From assembly GCA_024401095.1 (NCBI GenBank), contig JAKSLR010000015.1, positions 1 through 64,000 on the forward strand: a stretch of 64,000 bases of DNA, written 5' to 3'. A program made the position numbers and the translations under genes. The notes below the pieces were generated by a model. It did no database searches, was not told the origin of the DNA, and was given only the letters and a program-made list of their open reading frames with translations. This DNA comes from Bacteroidaceae bacterium (GTDB taxonomy: Bacteria > Bacteroidota > Bacteroidia > Bacteroidales > Bacteroidaceae). Of this stretch, positions 62,970-64,000 are shown piece after piece; within the stretch, counting starts at the first letter, position 1; each line of letters opens with the position of its first letter.

Positions 62970-64000
62970 ATGGGATTAATTGCATATTCAATTAAACAAG
63001 AGGACGAAGATAAAACACTCAGAATCAGCGCGACAGAGTTCTTCGCTACTCAGAAAAAGATTAAGAGCAGATACCTCCCAGCAGAATGGGAGAACCAAAG
63101 TGCTATTCAGCTTACTTGGCCTCACCAAGGAACAGACTGGGCTTATATGCTGGAAGAAGTAACTGCATGCTACATCAATCTGGCCAGGGAGATTTCCTGC
63201 CGTCAACCTCTGCTCATCGTAACTCCAGAACCAGAAAAAGTTCAGGAACTGCTGGGTGACATGCAGAATGTGTACCTTTTCAAATGTGCAACCAATGACA
63301 CCTGGGCACGTGATCACGGTTTCATTACGCTTAGAACAGAAAAAGAAGCCCAATTACTGGATTTCCAGTTCAACGGATGGGGCATGAAGTTTGCAGCCAA
63401 TCTGGATAACCAGATTTGCCGTCGAATGGCAGAAGCAGGTATCTTGACTGGTACCTACAAGAGTTGTCTGGATTTTGTGCTTGAAGGCGGTTCTATAGAA
63501 AGTGACGGATGCGGAACATTGCTCACTACCAGCGAATGTCTGTTGTCTCCAAACAGAAACGACACCCTCTCTCAAGACATGATTGAGTCTCGTCTCATGA
63601 ACGAGTTTAACCTCAAGCAGGTATTGTGGCTGGACCATGGCTATCTGGCAGGCGATGATACAGACAGTCATATAGACACCCTAGCCCGCCTGTGCCCCAT
63701 GGATACCATTGTCTATGTACAATGTCTGAATCCGAATGACGAGCATTATGACGAGCTACAGAAAATGGAAGCACAGCTGAAGACCTTCCGCACACTGGAA
63801 GGAAATCCATACCGTCTTCTCCCTCTGCCTATGGCAGATCCTGTCATTGTTGACGGAGAGCGTCTTCCGGCAACTTACGCCAATTTCCTGATCATGAACA
63901 AGGCGGTTCTATACCCTACTTATAACCAGCCAGAAAATGATACTCAGGCTGCTGCCGTTCTACAAGAAGCCTTCCCTACCCGTGAAATAGTAGGAATTAA
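62970..64000 (+). CDS. Agmatine deiminase / peptidyl-arginine deiminase family protein, 3' end beyond window
   Basis: The frame is open from ATG 62970 to the window end (343 codons visible). LPAEWENQSAIQLTWPHQGT opens the domain; NDTWARDHGF, VLEGGSIESDGCGTLLTT and DSHIDTLARLC supply the conserved Asp, Glu and His of the guanidino-group-modifying fold. The catalytic Cys motif near the C-terminus is outside the window. It would hydrolyse agmatine to N-carbamoylputrescine and ammonia for polyamine synthesis. The paired N-carbamoylputrescine amidase gene, if present, would lie outside. Confidence 0.92.
   Translation, partial: MGLIAYSIKQEDEDKTLRISATEFFATQKKIKSRYLPAEWENQSAIQLTWPHQGTDWAYMLEEVTACYINLAREISCRQPLLIVTPEPEKVQELLGDMQNVYLFKCATNDTWARDHGFITLRTEKEAQLLDFQFNGWGMKFAANLDNQICRRMAEAGILTGTYKSCLDFVLEGGSIESDGCGTLLTTSECLLSPNRNDTLSQDMIESRLMNEFNLKQVLWLDHGYLAGDDTDSHIDTLARLCPMDTIVYVQCLNPNDEHYDELQKMEAQLKTFRTLEGNPYRLLPLPMADPVIVDGERLPATYANFLIMNKAVLYPTYNQPENDTQAAAVLQEAFPTREIVGI

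Overview
The window is a stretch of chromosome from a Bacteroidales bacterium (Bacteroides, Phocaeicola or Prevotella type). The evidence is: a Na+-pumping NQR operon, DUF4270, DUF5686 and DUF1460 families, GH92/GH125/GH57/GH18/GH2 enzymes for host or plant glycans, a methylmalonyl-CoA epimerase, and repeated TAnnTTTG -7 boxes in front of genes with almost no Shine-Dalgarno sequences. The content is mostly housekeeping and envelope genes. I see no phage, insertion sequence, integrase or CRISPR array.

Layout. 1-207: two tandem tRNA-Arg(ACG) genes, the first cut by the window edge, ending in a terminator. 251-6160: a MATE exporter facing a DUF1460 lipoprotein and TRIC-type channel, then an AraC regulator and a DUF5686 outer-membrane protein on the other strand. 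6255-13624: nqrABCDEF on the minus strand, then an NhaC-type Na+/H+ antiporter. 13877-18283: a giant TamB-like protein without a normal start codon for its membrane anchor, followed by a 400-base repeat-rich gap. 18687-25355: a mannose-centred group (GH92, thioredoxin-like protein, DEAD-box helicase, GH125, endonuclease/exonuclease/phosphatase lipoprotein). 25409-28600: a Fur-family regulator, a transcript encoding two tiny basic peptides, a GYF-domain membrane protein, and a nitroreductase-kdsC-maf operon. 28715-36397: methylmalonyl-CoA epimerase, then glycogen genes (a shortened GT5 protein with a DUF4270 lipoprotein; the operon debranching enzyme-GT4 synthase-GH57). 36554-48996: rhomboid, lipid kinase, miaA, gap, mscL, PfkB kinase, CDF exporter-ROK kinase-GH2 operon, guaA, DMT transporter. 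49000-57603: CPBP protease-GH18, CE1-like esterase, an AmgK/RapZ fusion with a MurU-like enzyme (cell-wall sugar salvage), lipoprotein-aspS. 57788-64000: uxaC, valS, an Asn-rich secreted protein and the start of an agmatine deiminase-family gene.

Working together. NQR makes a sodium gradient that NhaC and MATE could use. The glycogen genes cover synthesis, debranching and a GH57 enzyme. The AmgK/RapZ-MurU pair should return MurNAc to UDP-MurNAc. The strongest unusual points are a two-peptide small-ORF transcript (25996-26420), an apparent A19-U56 swap in the tRNA-Arg elbow, several start codons only 4-8 bases after a -7 box (possible leaderless mRNAs), a miaA promoter whose -33 box sits in the loop of the gap terminator, and the TamB start problem.
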